A stretch of 64,000 nucleotides of DNA, taken from assembly GCF_041020765.1 (NCBI RefSeq), contig NZ_JBEUEJ010000004.1, one strand, 5' to 3'. Positions 26,505 through 35,016 of the stretch are shown piece by piece (the stretch's first letter is position 1; each line of letters begins with the position of its first letter). Under the pieces are notes generated by a model, which saw only the letters and a list, made by a program, of their open reading frames with translations, was not told the origin of the DNA and did not search any database. The position numbers were made by a program, and so were the translations under genes. This DNA comes from Kineococcus terrestris (GTDB lineage: Bacteria > Actinomycetota > Actinomycetes > Actinomycetales > Kineococcaceae).

Positions 26505-26659
26505 GTCTCCTCCTGGGACGGGGCCGGGCGGTGCCGGCGGGACGGCTCACGGTGTCCGCGGCGGGACCGGGGCGGGCGGGCCGCGGGGGCGGGCTGTGGA
26601 CGGCCGGGCCCGCGGCGCCCTGTGGTCCCCGGGGTGGCGCGAGGGGTGGTGCGGCGGGT

Positions 26660-27352
26660 TCACGGCAGCACCCCGCGCAGCAGCGGGCCGGCGATGGACA
26701 GGACGACGGGGACGACGCCGAGGGCGAGGAACGCCGGCAGGGTGCACAGCCCCAGCGGCAGCACCAGCAGGGCACCGAGCCGGGCGGCGCGCTCCTCGGC
26801 CGCGCGGCGCCGCTCGCGCCGCAGCCGCACGGCCGCCGAGCGCAGCAGGCGCGCCGGCGGCGCACCGGTCCGGGCGGCGAGCACGAGGGGTTCGGCGAGC
26901 TCGGCCAGGTGGGCGGGCAGCAGCGTCCACGCGGCGACCGGGTCGGCGCCCCCGGCGGCGCGCGCGCACACCCCGTCCAGCGCGGGTTCCAGGGGCTCGC
27001 CGGTCGCCTCGCGCAGCGCCGCGAGGGCCTCCCCGACGGCCGTCGCGGGCGGCAGGCCGGCGTCCAGGGCCGTGGCGACGAGCTCCAGCAGCAGGGGGAC
27101 GTCGGCGCGCGCGCCGTCCGCGGCCCCCGCCGGAGCCAGCGGGTCGCGCCCGGTGCGCCCGGTGGGCCCGGTGCGGCGGCGTGGTCCGTCCCGCGCGTCC
27201 CGCCGACCCTCCCGGAGGCGCCCGCCGGACGTGCCCGCGCGACCCGCGAGGACGGCGGCCAGGAGCAGCGCGGCGACGGCCAGCGCCGCCGGGATCCCCG
27301 CCGGTCCCGGCTCCGGAGCGCCGACGAGGGCGGCCACCGCAGCACCGGTCAC
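26660..27352 (-). CDS. tad pilus inner-membrane platform protein (TadC-like)
   Basis: Predicted 230 aa. T2SF-type (GspF) domain: VPLLLELVATALDAGLPPATAVGEAL, then EPLVLAARTGAPPARLLRSAA, a charged RRERRRAAEERAARLGALL stretch and hydrophobic segments at both ends. With the TadB-like partner it would form the platform turned by the TadA ATPase. GTG 27352 overlaps the stop of the preceding gene by four bases (GTGA), which fixes the start, although the frame is open further upstream. It ends 155 bp before the pilin gene. Confidence 0.82.
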   Translation of the reverse strand: MTGAAVAALVGAPEPGPAGIPAALAVAALLLAAVLAGRAGTSGGRLREGRRDARDGPRRRTGPTGRTGRDPLAPAGAADGARADVPLLLELVATALDAGLPPATAVGEALAALREATGEPLEPALDGVCARAAGGADPVAAWTLLPAHLAELAEPLVLAARTGAPPARLLRSAAVRLRRERRRAAEERAARLGALLVLPLGLCTLPAFLALGVVPVVLSIAGPLLRGVLP

Positions 27353-28053
27353 CAGGCGCGCGCCGAGCGGACGAGCCGGGCGCTCCACGCCCGGCCGGCC
27401 CACAGCAGGGCGCCGCCCGCGGCGGCGCAGACCAGGCCGGCGGGCGAGCCGAGCAGGACCTGCCAGGGCGGGGCGCCCAGGGCAGCCGCCAGCGCCAGGC
27501 CCAGCAGGGGCAGCAGCGAGACGGTGCGGGTGCTGACGGCGGCCCCGGACAGCGCCACCCGCACCGCGGCGCGGGCGTCGGCCTCGTCGTGCAGGCCGGC
27601 GGCGCAGACCTCGAGGACCGCCGCCGGTGCGGCGCCGCAGCGCTGGGCGAGCAGCCACGCCGCGCGCACGGCGTGCGGTGCGTGCGCCGGGGGTCCGCCC
27701 GGTGCCCCCGCGGCGGCCCGGCCACCGCTCTGCCCGGCCGGCCCGGCCGCGGCGTGCGCCCAGGCCTCGGCGGGTGCCGCGCCGGCGGCCAGGAGCGCGG
27801 CCGCGCGCTCGGCGAGCCGGGCACCGGCGCGCAGGTCACCGTCGTGCCCGGCCGCACCACGGCCCCGCGGGAGCCGCCCGGCCCGGCGGGCCAGACCGTC
27901 CCGCGCCACCCGCGACGGCCACGGGGCCCCGCGGACCGAGCGCGGCGGACGGGCGCGCGACCGTCCTCCGGCGGCTCCGGCCGCTCCGGCGGCACCGGCG
28001 GCCGCTGCGAGGAGGAGGGCGACGCCCAGCGCCGCCGGGACCGCGCCGCTCAC
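27349..28053 (-). CDS. tad pilus inner-membrane platform protein (TadB-like)
   Basis: Predicted 234 aa. An N-terminal membrane helix (VSGAVPAALGVALLLAAAAG) and two C-terminal helices frame a cytoplasmic T2SF domain containing LAERAAALLAAGAAPAEAWA and AVLEVCAAGLHDEADARAAV. It is short for a TadB, as is usual in the actinobacterial cluster. GTG 28053 overlaps the stop of the ATPase gene, and its own stop overlaps the next start, so the chain cpaE-tadA-tadB-tadC is translationally coupled. Confidence 0.82.
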   Translation of the reverse strand: MSGAVPAALGVALLLAAAAGAAGAAGAAGGRSRARPPRSVRGAPWPSRVARDGLARRAGRLPRGRGAAGHDGDLRAGARLAERAAALLAAGAAPAEAWAHAAAGPAGQSGGRAAAGAPGGPPAHAPHAVRAAWLLAQRCGAAPAAVLEVCAAGLHDEADARAAVRVALSGAAVSTRTVSLLPLLGLALAAALGAPPWQVLLGSPAGLVCAAAGGALLWAGRAWSARLVRSARAW

Positions 28054-29303
28054 GCCCGCCCCCGCCCGTCGGCCAGCGGGCCGGTGACCGCGGCGGGCAG
28101 CCGGGCGGCCAGCTGCGGCCAGCCGGGACCGGTCCGCCAGGCGTCCGCCCCGTCCCCGTCCGGGCAGCGCGTGAGGGCGGGGACGGCGCGGGCACCCCGC
28201 GCCGGACCGGTGCCGACGCCCTCCAGGACGGCGACCTCCAGCAGCGCGCGGGCACCGCCCGCCCGGCCGGTGTGCAGGACGACGTCGACGCCGGCCAGCA
28301 GCTGGGCGTCGACGGCCGCGGCCGCGGCACCGGCCGAGGCGGCGAGGGCGTGCACGCGCGCCACGACGTCGGCGGCGGAGTTGGCGTGCAGGGTGCCGGC
28401 GCTGCCCGCGTGGCCGGTGTTCAGCGCCGCCAGCAGCTCCAGGACCTCCGCGCCGCGGCACTCGCCGACGACGAGCCGGTCGGGGCGCATCCGCAGGGCC
28501 TGGCGCACCAGGACGTCCAGCCCGACGGCGCCGCGGCCCTCGACGTTGCCGTGGCGGGCCTCCAGGCGCACCACGTGGGGGTGCTCGGGCCGCAGCTCGC
28601 CGGCGTCCTCGACGAGGACGAGCCGCTCCCGCGCGCCCACCTCGCCGAGCAGCGCCTGCAGCAGCGTCGTCTTGCCGGTGCCGGTGCCGCCGCTGACGAG
28701 GTACGACAGCCGGCCCGCGACGACGGCGCGCAGGAGCGGGCCCCAGGCCGCCGGCACGCTGCCCGCGGCCTCCAGCTGGGCCAGCGACCACCGCCGCCGG
28801 GCGGGCACGCGCAGGCTCAGGTGGGTGCCCTCGGGGGTCAGCGGCGGCAGCACCGCGTGCAGGCGGGTGCCGTCGGGCAGGCGCGCGTCCACCCACGGGC
28901 TCGCGTCGTCCAGGCGCCGGCCGGCGGTGGCGGCCAGGCGCACGGCCAGCTCGCGCACCTCCTCCTCCCCGCTCAGCGCCGTCGCGGCCGCGCGCAGCCC
29001 GCCGCCGTCGTCGACCCACACGCGGCCGCCGCCGTTGACGAGGACGTCGGTGGTGCCGGGGGCCTCCACGAGCGGCTGCAGGCGGCCGCAGCCGGTGAGC
29101 TCGGCGCGCACGGCGTCGACGAGCCGCAGCAGGCCGGGCGCGCCCAGGACGAGCCCCTCGGCGCGCGCGGCGACAGCCACCCGCTCGGTCAGGCCCCGGT
29201 CGCCGGTGAGCCCGGTGGGCACGGCGGGTCCGGCGAGCAGCCGGTCGCGGACGCGGGCGACCACGCCGGGGTCGAGCGCGACCGCGGCGGTGCCCGCGCT
29301 CAC
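28050..29303 (-). CDS. tad pilus secretion ATPase (TadA/CpaF-like)
   Basis: Predicted 417 aa. The N-terminal helical part is followed by a RecA-like core with Walker A SGGTGTGKTTLLQALL, the Asp box LVLVEDAGELRPEHPHV, Walker B region MRPDRLVVGECRGAEVLELL and the His box TGHAGSAGTLHANSAADVV. It hydrolyses ATP at the membrane base to drive pilus assembly or secretion. It corresponds to the helicase/secretion neighbourhood ATPase family. GTG 29303 overlaps the stop of the CpaE-like gene (GTGA). Confidence 0.93.
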   Translation of the reverse strand: MSAGTAAVALDPGVVARVRDRLLAGPAVPTGLTGDRGLTERVAVAARAEGLVLGAPGLLRLVDAVRAELTGCGRLQPLVEAPGTTDVLVNGGGRVWVDDGGGLRAAATALSGEEEVRELAVRLAATAGRRLDDASPWVDARLPDGTRLHAVLPPLTPEGTHLSLRVPARRRWSLAQLEAAGSVPAAWGPLLRAVVAGRLSYLVSGGTGTGKTTLLQALLGEVGARERLVLVEDAGELRPEHPHVVRLEARHGNVEGRGAVGLDVLVRQALRMRPDRLVVGECRGAEVLELLAALNTGHAGSAGTLHANSAADVVARVHALAASAGAAAAAVDAQLLAGVDVVLHTGRAGGARALLEVAVLEGVGTGPARGARAVPALTRCPDGDGADAWRTGPGWPQLAARLPAAVTGPLADGRGRA

Positions 29304-30445
29304 CGGGACACCGGGACGGCGCGCCGGGACGGGACGCCGTCGGGCGCGAGGCCGCGGGCCCACCGGTCGGCGAAGGCGGCCAGCGGGCTGCGGCGCCCGC
29401 GGGGCAGGCCCTCCCCGCGCTCGACCGAGACGTCGAGGTCGCGCTCGGTGCGCAGCCAGGCGCTCACGGGAGCGCCGACGACCTCGGCGAGGGTGTCGGC
29501 GTCCAGGCCGGCGGCGCCCGCGGGCGCCGCGCGGCCGACGAGCGCGACGGAGGTCCCGGCACCGGGCGCGAGCGCGTCGACGACGGCGCACGCCGCCGCG
29601 GCGCCGCGGGCGGTGCCGGGGACGACGACGAGCAGCTCCTCGCAGCCGGCCGCGGCCTCCGCGGCCAGCGGCGCCGCGCGGGGCAGGTCGAGCACCGTCA
29701 GGTCGAAGCCGCGGCGGGCGGCGTCGAGCACCGACGGCAGCGCGGCGTCCAGGGGCGCGGCGGGCCGGTGGCGGTCGGCGGCCAGCAGGTGCAGGTCGGC
29801 GGTCACCTCGACGGCGCCCAGGAGGACGTCGGGGCGCAGCCGCCCGCTGACCCCGGCCAGGTCGCCCCAGCGCAGCCCCGGCAGCTCGTCGGCGCCGAGC
29901 AGGAGGTCCAGGCCGCCCGAGACCGGGTCGGCGTCCAGCAGGAGGGTGCCGTGGCCGCGCCCGGCCGCGGCCAGCGCGAGCGCGGCGGCCACGACGCTGG
30001 CGCCGGCGCCCCCGGTGCCGCCGACCACCCCCACGACGCGGCCGGGCGCCCCGCGGCCGGCGGCGGCCTCGGCCAGCCGGTCCAGCAGCCAGTCCTCGGC
30101 CTCGGGCAGCAGGGCCGCGTGGTCGGCGCCCAGCTCGGTGACGGCCCGCCACCACGAGGCGGCCGCCGGCGCGGTGCCCACGACGACGACGTCCGCGCCG
30201 CCGGCGCGGGCGGCCGCGACCTGCGCGGCGCCGGCGTCGGCACCGGCGAGCACCAGGGCCGCGGGGACGCCGGGGCCGTCCGGGCCGTCCGGGCTGTCCG
30301 GGCCGTCCGGGACGCGCCGGACCGGACACCCGGCGGCGCCGGCCAGCCGGGTGACGGCGGCCGCCAGGGCCTCGTCGCGGGTGAGCAGGACGGCCTCGCG
30401 CGCGGGCGGGGGGCCGCCGGGGCGCGGGTGTCGGGCAGGGGTCAC
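29300..30445 (-). CDS. CpaE-like MinD-superfamily protein of the tad cluster
   Basis: Predicted 381 aa. A short receiver-like N-terminal region is followed by a MinD/ParA-type fold. The P-loop region reads VVGGTGGAGASVVAAALALA: both Lys residues of a normal deviant Walker A are absent, as is usual for this CpaE-like family, so nucleotide hydrolysis is doubtful. LLLDADPVSGGLDLLLG follows. A PDGPDSPDGPDGPG linker is encoded by a short tandem repeat near 30285-30315. It probably positions the pilus machine. It is the first gene of the operon; GTG 30445 has GGAGG upstream. Confidence 0.85.
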   Translation of the reverse strand: MTPARHPRPGGPPPAREAVLLTRDEALAAAVTRLAGAAGCPVRRVPDGPDSPDGPDGPGVPAALVLAGADAGAAQVAAARAGGADVVVVGTAPAAASWWRAVTELGADHAALLPEAEDWLLDRLAEAAAGRGAPGRVVGVVGGTGGAGASVVAAALALAAAGRGHGTLLLDADPVSGGLDLLLGADELPGLRWGDLAGVSGRLRPDVLLGAVEVTADLHLLAADRHRPAAPLDAALPSVLDAARRGFDLTVLDLPRAAPLAAEAAAGCEELLVVVPGTARGAAAACAVVDALAPGAGTSVALVGRAAPAGAAGLDADTLAEVVGAPVSAWLRTERDLDVSVERGEGLPRGRRSPLAAFADRWARGLAPDGVPSRRAVPVSR

Positions 30446-30626
30446 GGGTCACCTCCGGGGACGGGGAGGGACACCGTGGGCGCCGCCGGGCGCGGGGCGC
30501 GGGCGCCGGCCGGCGGGGGTGTGGACGACGGCGGGCGGGCGGTCCTGTGGACACGGCGGTCGCGGCGCGGCGGGTCGTCGGCGCCAGCCGGGGGAGGTGG
30601 CCGGGGCGGTCACGGCCGGGAAAGAC

Positions 30627-30688
30627 GACGGCCCCCGCTGGGGGGGAGCGGGGGCCGTCCACGGTCCGGCTCGGGGGGGATGAGCCGG
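30627..30688. promoter_or_regulatory. two tandem hairpins in the space before the tad operon
   Basis: GACGGCCCCCGCT and AGCGGGGGCCGTC (30627-30659) make a perfect 13-bp stem. CCGGCTC and GAGCCGG (30666-30688) make a second. Both lie in the 448-bp gap between the tad operon and the penicillin-binding protein gene. On the minus strand TTGCCA-N18-GAAGAT about 50 bp upstream could be a promoter, in which case the hairpins would sit in the tad leader as an attenuator. Alternatively they end a small RNA. The rest of the gap (30446-30626 and 30689-30893) shows nothing else I can name. Confidence 0.4.
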
Positions 30689-30893
30689 GCCCGTCTGTAG
30701 CCCACAGGGCGTACTGCAGCATCTTCACCCCAACCCGGCCTCCGTGGCAATTCCCCGCGGGAACCGCGCGGACGTGTCGTCGCGCGCGGCGCGACCGGCG
30801 GCGGGACCGGCGGGGCCGCGCGGTCGCGGCGACCGGGTCCCGCCCCGCTCGCGACCAGCTCCCGGCACGCTCGCGGCACGCCGCCGCGGCGCG

Positions 30894-32888
30894 TCAGAGG
30901 GCGACGGAGGCGCTGCGCCGCAGGAAGTCCGCCGCCACGGGCGCGGCGACGGACCCGCCGCTGGCGCCGTCGGCGACGAAGACGGCGAAGGCGAGCGGGC
31001 CCTGCCAGCCCGTCGTCCACGCGTGGGTGGGCGGCGGGTCCCCGCTGCCGTGCTCGGCGGTGCCGGTCTTGGCGTGCACGGGCTCCCCCGGCACCCCCGC
31101 CAGGACGGTGGCCGTGCCGCCGGTCACCACGTCCCGCATGAGGTCCGCCAGGACGGCCAGCGCGGCGGGGTCGGGCGCGGGCGCGACCGGGCCCGCCGGG
31201 GCCTCCGGCGCGGGGTCGAGGACCACCCGCGGCAGCCGCGGCCCTCCCGCCGCGACGCCCGCGGCCATCACCGCGACGGCCAGCGGGCTGACGAGGGTGC
31301 GGCCCTGCCCGAAGCTCGCGGCGGCCTGGTCGACGGCGGACTCCGTGACGGGCACGTCCCCGGCGAAGGCGTCCACGCCGGTCGCCCACTCCGCGCCGAC
31401 GCCCAGCTGGGCGGCGACGTCGCGCAGCTCGCCCTCGCCGAGGCGGCCGCTGAGGGAGGCGAAGGCCGTGTTGCACGAGAGCGCGAAGTCGGTGCGGAAC
31501 GGCACGTCGCCCAGCACCTCGCCCTCGAAGTTGCGGAAGGAGCGGCCGTCGACCGTGAACGTCGCCGGGCAGGACACCGTCTCGGCCGGGTCGAGCCCCT
31601 GGGCGAGCAGCGCCAGCGTGGTGACGACCTTGAACGTCGACCCGGGCGGGTAGCGGCCGGTCAGGGCGCGGTCGCCGCCGTCGGCCGGGCCGTTGGCGAC
31701 GGCCACGACGTCGCCGGTGCGGGTGTCCACGGCCACGAGGGCGCACTCGGACCCCACGCCGGCCAGCGCCTCGTCCGCGGCCCGCTGCAGGCCCGGTTCC
31801 AGACCGGTGCGCACGGGCTCCCCCGGCTGCGCGGGGACGGCGAACAGCTCCCGGGAGGCGGCCAGGTCGCCGCCGGTGACCCGCACGGCGACGCCCGCGC
31901 GTCCGGCGAGCCGCTCGTCGTAGCGGGCCTGCAGGCCCGAGCGCCCCCCGACGTCGCCGGGCAGGTAGCGCCCGCCGGAGGCCTCGACGACCTCGGCGGT
32001 GACCTCGCCCACCCCGCCGAGCAGGGCGCGGGCGAAGGCGCGGGTGGGTGCCAGCGGCAGCGTGGACTCGCGGAAGACGGCGCCGGGGACGGCCTGCAGG
32101 TCCTCGCGCTGGGCGTCGTAGTCGGTGCGCCGCAGGGTGAGGACGGTGACGAAGGCGTCGGGGGCGGCCTCGCGCACGCGGGCGGCCAGGGCGGCGGCGT
32201 CGACGTCCAGGAGCTGGCCGAGCCGGTCGGCGGTGGCGCCGGCGTCGGGGGTGCGCGAGGGCTGCACGCCCACGACGACGACGTCCGTGGCGGTGACGAC
32301 GGGGCTGCCGTCGCGGGCCAGGACGTCCGCCCGGGGCGGCAGGGCGCGCTCGAGCGCGAGGACGGCGTCCCCGGCGAGGTCGGGGTGGACGAGCGCGGGC
32401 TCCCACACGACGCGCCAGCCGCCCGTCGCGTCACCGTCCGCCGCGTCGGGCAGGCGGGTCAGGCGCGCGGTCGTGGGGTGGGTGAACACGGACCCGTCGG
32501 GGGCGCCGAGGGCGGCGAGGTCGTAGGAGACCTCGAGGCGGGCGTCGGCGGTGCCGTCGGCGGCCCGCTCGGTGTCGACCCCCGCCACGGTGACGGCGGG
32601 GGCGGGCAGACCGCCGCTCAGGCGCGCCAGCTCGGCGTCGGGGTCGCCGGGGGCGCCCTGGAGCGGGGCGTCCGACAACCGGCCCTCCTGCCACGCGCGG
32701 GCCAGCGCGTCGGCGGCGGCGCGCGCACCGGTGCCGTCGTCCCCGCCGCGGCTCAGCGCCCACGCGGCGGCGCCCCCGCCCGCGACGACGGCCGCCCCGC
32801 CGACCACCACCACGGCGCGGCGACCGGGGCCGCGCCCCGTCCCCCCGCGCCGTCCTCGTCCCGCGCCCCCCGGCGCACCGTCGACCAC
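30894..32888 (-). CDS. class B penicillin-binding protein (MecA-N type)
   Basis: Predicted 664 aa. A basic N-terminus and one membrane helix (about 25-47) are followed by an NTF2-like MecA-N domain (about 55-175), a dimerisation region and the transpeptidase domain. The active site is complete: S417-x-x-K420 in PGSTFK, S471-C-N473 and K607-T-G in AKTGTAE. It crosslinks peptidoglycan outside the membrane. The MecA-N architecture also occurs in PBPs with low beta-lactam affinity, but here it is common in actinomycetes and need not mean resistance. GTG 32888 has CAGCAT six bases upstream (leaderless type). It stands alone. Confidence 0.93.
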   Translation of the reverse strand: MVDGAPGGAGRGRRGGTGRGPGRRAVVVVGGAAVVAGGGAAAWALSRGGDDGTGARAAADALARAWQEGRLSDAPLQGAPGDPDAELARLSGGLPAPAVTVAGVDTERAADGTADARLEVSYDLAALGAPDGSVFTHPTTARLTRLPDAADGDATGGWRVVWEPALVHPDLAGDAVLALERALPPRADVLARDGSPVVTATDVVVVGVQPSRTPDAGATADRLGQLLDVDAAALAARVREAAPDAFVTVLTLRRTDYDAQREDLQAVPGAVFRESTLPLAPTRAFARALLGGVGEVTAEVVEASGGRYLPGDVGGRSGLQARYDERLAGRAGVAVRVTGGDLAASRELFAVPAQPGEPVRTGLEPGLQRAADEALAGVGSECALVAVDTRTGDVVAVANGPADGGDRALTGRYPPGSTFKVVTTLALLAQGLDPAETVSCPATFTVDGRSFRNFEGEVLGDVPFRTDFALSCNTAFASLSGRLGEGELRDVAAQLGVGAEWATGVDAFAGDVPVTESAVDQAAASFGQGRTLVSPLAVAVMAAGVAAGGPRLPRVVLDPAPEAPAGPVAPAPDPAALAVLADLMRDVVTGGTATVLAGVPGEPVHAKTGTAEHGSGDPPPTHAWTTGWQGPLAFAVFVADGASGGSVAAPVAADFLRRSASVAL

Positions 32889-33094
32889 GCGGCGATGCTG
32901 GCACGCCGCCCGGCGCGGGCACCGCGGGCGCCCGTGCGCGGTCGGGGGAGGACCTGCGCAGGACCTCGGGGGACCCGGGGGACCTCGTGCCGGGCGGCGG
33001 CGCGGGTGGACCGCCGCGGCCGTCCGGGCGGCGTCCGGGTGGCCGTCCGGGGTGGTGCGGGGCTGCTAGCCTCGGTGACGGAGCTGTGCTCCAC

Positions 33095-33185
33095 GGAGGT
33101 GTCGCCTAGTCCGGTCTATGGCGCCCGCCTGCTAAGCGGGTTGGGGGCTACAACCCCCTCGCGGGTTCAAATCCCGCCACCTCCG
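33095..33185 (+). tRNA. tRNA-Ser (GCT anticodon)
   Basis: Acceptor arms GGAGGTG and CACCTCC pair perfectly. The anticodon loop CTGCTAA gives GCT, there is a long variable arm (GGGGGCTACAACCCCC) and a T-loop GGTTCAAAT. No CCA is encoded. A -10-like TAGCCT lies at 33067-33072. Confidence 0.95.
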
Positions 33186-33194
33186 CGCTCGGCC

Positions 33195-33228
33195 GAGGCC
33201 CCGTCCCGCACCCGCGGGGCGGGGCCTC
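33195..33228 (+). terminator. terminator after tRNA-Ser(GCT)
   Basis: GAGGCCCC pairs with GGGGCCTC, with further inner GC pairing, ten bases past the tRNA. Confidence 0.6.
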
Positions 33229-33290
33229 GTCGCGTCCGGGACCCCTCCCGGCCCTCCGCGGCGGCGTCAGGACCGTTGCGCCGCAGTCGA

Positions 33291-33320
33291 TTGGGCAGCG
33301 GGCCACGCACCCGCTATGCT
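33291..33320 (+). promoter_or_regulatory. promoter of tRNA-Arg
   Basis: TTGGGC (33291-33296), 18 bases, then TATGCT (33315-33320). Predicted start near 33327, about 25 nt before the mature tRNA. Confidence 0.55.
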
Positions 33321-33351
33321 CTTCCTCGTCGCCGCGCGCTGCACGGCGTCC

Positions 33352-33424
33352 GCGCCCGTAGCTCAACGGATAGAGCATCTGACTACGGATCAGAAGGTTA
33401 GGGGTTCGAATCCCTTCGGGCGCA
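33352..33424 (+). tRNA. tRNA-Arg (ACG anticodon)
   Basis: Acceptor GCGCCCG/CGGGCGC, D-loop with AGCTCAACGGATAGAGC, anticodon loop CTACGGA (ACG, read as ICG after deamination) and T-loop GGTTCGAAT. No CCA is encoded. The A34 is the substrate of the TadA enzyme encoded at 37461-37895. Confidence 0.96.
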
Positions 33425-33434
33425 CCGCACCGGT

Positions 33435-33464
33435 CAGCCGCTCTCCGTCCTCGGGGGGCGGCTG
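33435..33464 (+). terminator. terminator after tRNA-Arg
   Basis: CAGCCGC and GCGGCTG form a 7-bp stem directly after the tRNA; the loop is large (16 nt). Confidence 0.45.
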
Positions 33465-34285
33465 TCGTGCTTCCGGGGGTCGTGCGGTCCGGCCGCCGGC
33501 GACGACCCCTCCCCCACCACCCGGCGCCGCCCCGCGCCCGCGGCCGTCCGAGCCGCGTCCCGGAGCGCCCCGGAGCGCCCCGCCGCCGCACGCACCCGCA
33601 GCGAGCGCCCCGACCGGCGACGCCGACCCGGTGGGCGGTCCCGGCCCGGCCGCACCCCGGCCGCACCCCTCCCCGGGCGCTCCGGCTCCTCCGGGCGCCG
33701 CCGGACCACCGCGGCACCCGCCCGGCGCGGCCACCGCGGGACCCACCGGGCCGCGCGGCGCACCGCCGGGGAACCCGGCCGGTTCCGCCACCGGGGACCG
33801 ACCCCGTCCGCACCCCGTCCGCACCCCGTCCGCACCCCGCCCGCACTCCGTCCGCACTCCGTCCGCGTCCCTCGCCGGCGACACCCGCACCGCGCGGCGG
33901 TTTCCACCCGCCGGTCGAGTTGCGGCCGGTCGCGCCGGGACGGAGCGCGGAACGGACCACCGGGCGCCGGCCGGGGACGACGGCGCGGAACACCGGGGCG
34001 GAACTCCGGCTCCGCGGCACCGGCGGGCGCCGGGCGGGAACGGCGAGCGCTTCCCGCGAACCGGCCGGCCACCGCCCGGAACAGCACCCGGGAACAGCGT
34101 CCGGGAACAGCGGGTGCGCAGCGTCCGGGAACGGTGCGCGACCACCGGTCGGCGCGGTGGGAAGAACGGCTCCTCCGGACGGCGGGAAATGCCGGGAATG
34201 CCCAGTTCCGGTGCGCGAACCCGCGCTCCGCTGTGGTTTCATGGGCGACAACGAACAACCCGTCACCTCTCCCCCGGAGCTCATC
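33465..34285. other. coding-free stretch before the Lsr2-like gene
   Basis: About 820 bp without a convincing gene. Long open frames exist on both strands, but they are Pro/Arg/Gly-rich, have no domain and shadow one another. Visible structure is limited to an 11-bp tandem array at 33801-33866 and irregular CCGGGAACAGCG-type repeats near 34075-34135. The last 100 bases are less GC-rich and probably hold the promoter of the next gene. Confidence 0.6.
33801..33866. repeat. six-copy 11-bp tandem repeat
   Basis: The unit ACCCCGTCCGC is repeated six times without gaps. The fourth copy has GCCCGC and the last two have ACTCC in place of ACCCC. The period is close to one DNA helical turn. Confidence 0.85.
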
Positions 34286-34927
34286 ATGGCTAGTCACGAC
34301 GTCGCGCTGAAGGTGGCCACCGAACTCCCCGTCGGCGGTGTCGACCTGGAGATCCCCGTCAAGCGCAACGGCCGCCGCGTCGGCACGTTCACGGTGAACG
34401 CGAACGGCGTCTCCTGGAACCCCTCGACCTCGCGCCCGGCGACCTCGGTCAGCTGGGAGGACCTGCCGGCCGCGCTGTCGAGCACGCAGGCCGCGCCCGC
34501 CGCCGCCCCGGCGAAGAAGACGACCGCCAAGAAGAGCACCCCGGCCAAGAAGAGCGCGCCGGCGCAGGAGAGCGCCCCGGCCCCGGAGAGCGCCCCCGCG
34601 CAGAAGGCCGCCCCGGCGAAGAAGACGGCCGCGAAGAAGAGCACCGCCAAGACCGCGGCGAAGAAGACGGCCGCCCCGGTCGAGGAGCCCGCCGCGCCGG
34701 CGGAAACCCCCGCCGCCGAGACGAGCGCCCCGGCGGCCGCGCCGGCGAAGAAGACGGCCCGGTCGGCGGCCAAGAAGTCCACCGCGAAGAAGGCGGCCCC
34801 CGCGGCCACCGGTGCCGTGGACGCCCGCGCGGTGCGCGAGTGGGCCGCCGGCGCCGGCATCGCCGTCGCCCCGCGCGGCCCGATCTCCACCAGCATCATC
34901 GAGCAGTACCGCGCCGCCCAGGGCTGA
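34286..34927 (+). CDS. histone-like protein with Lsr2-type C-terminal DNA-binding segment
   Basis: Predicted 213 aa in three parts. Residues 1-68 form a small beta-rich domain (DLEIPVKRNGRRVGTFTVNA) that is not the Lsr2 dimerisation domain. Residues 70-178 are a Lys/Ala/Pro low-complexity region of PAKK and AAKK units, like histone H1 or HupS tails. Residues 180-213 read VDARAVREWAAGAGIAVAPRG then PISTSIIEQYRAAQG, which follows the Lsr2 C-terminal fold, with RGP where Lsr2 has the minor-groove-binding RGR. It should coat or bridge DNA. ATG 34286 has GGAG upstream. A 19-bp perfect terminator follows. It is monocistronic. Confidence 0.75.
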   Translation: MASHDVALKVATELPVGGVDLEIPVKRNGRRVGTFTVNANGVSWNPSTSRPATSVSWEDLPAALSSTQAAPAAAPAKKTTAKKSTPAKKSAPAQESAPAPESAPAQKAAPAKKTAAKKSTAKTAAKKTAAPVEEPAAPAETPAAETSAPAAAPAKKTARSAAKKSTAKKAAPAATGAVDARAVREWAAGAGIAVAPRGPISTSIIEQYRAAQG

Positions 34928-34941
34928 ACCGCCCCGCGACC

Positions 34942-34980
34942 GCGAACGCCCTCCCCGGCCCGGCCGGGGAGGGCGTTCGC
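34942..34980. terminator. strong terminator after the Lsr2-like gene
   Basis: GCGAACGCCCTCCCCGGCC (34942-34960) and its exact complement at 34962-34980 give a 19-bp near-gapless hairpin. It lies between convergent genes. Confidence 0.75.
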
Positions 34981-35016
34981 CGTCGCGGGCGCAGCTCGTT
35001 CAGCGCCGCAGCTCGT

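Noticed and set aside
30894..32888. Beta-lactam resistance gene (MecA)
   Set aside because: Only the N-terminal domain type is shared with MecA; this architecture is common in susceptible actinomycetes.
33805..33866. CRISPR-like array
   Set aside because: The repeats are 11 bp and directly adjacent with no spacers.
33390..34145. Open frames of 250-380 codons on the minus strand in the empty region
   Set aside because: Several frames overlap, all Arg/Gly/Pro-rich, with no RBS or -10 signal and no domain; the tandem repeat runs through them.
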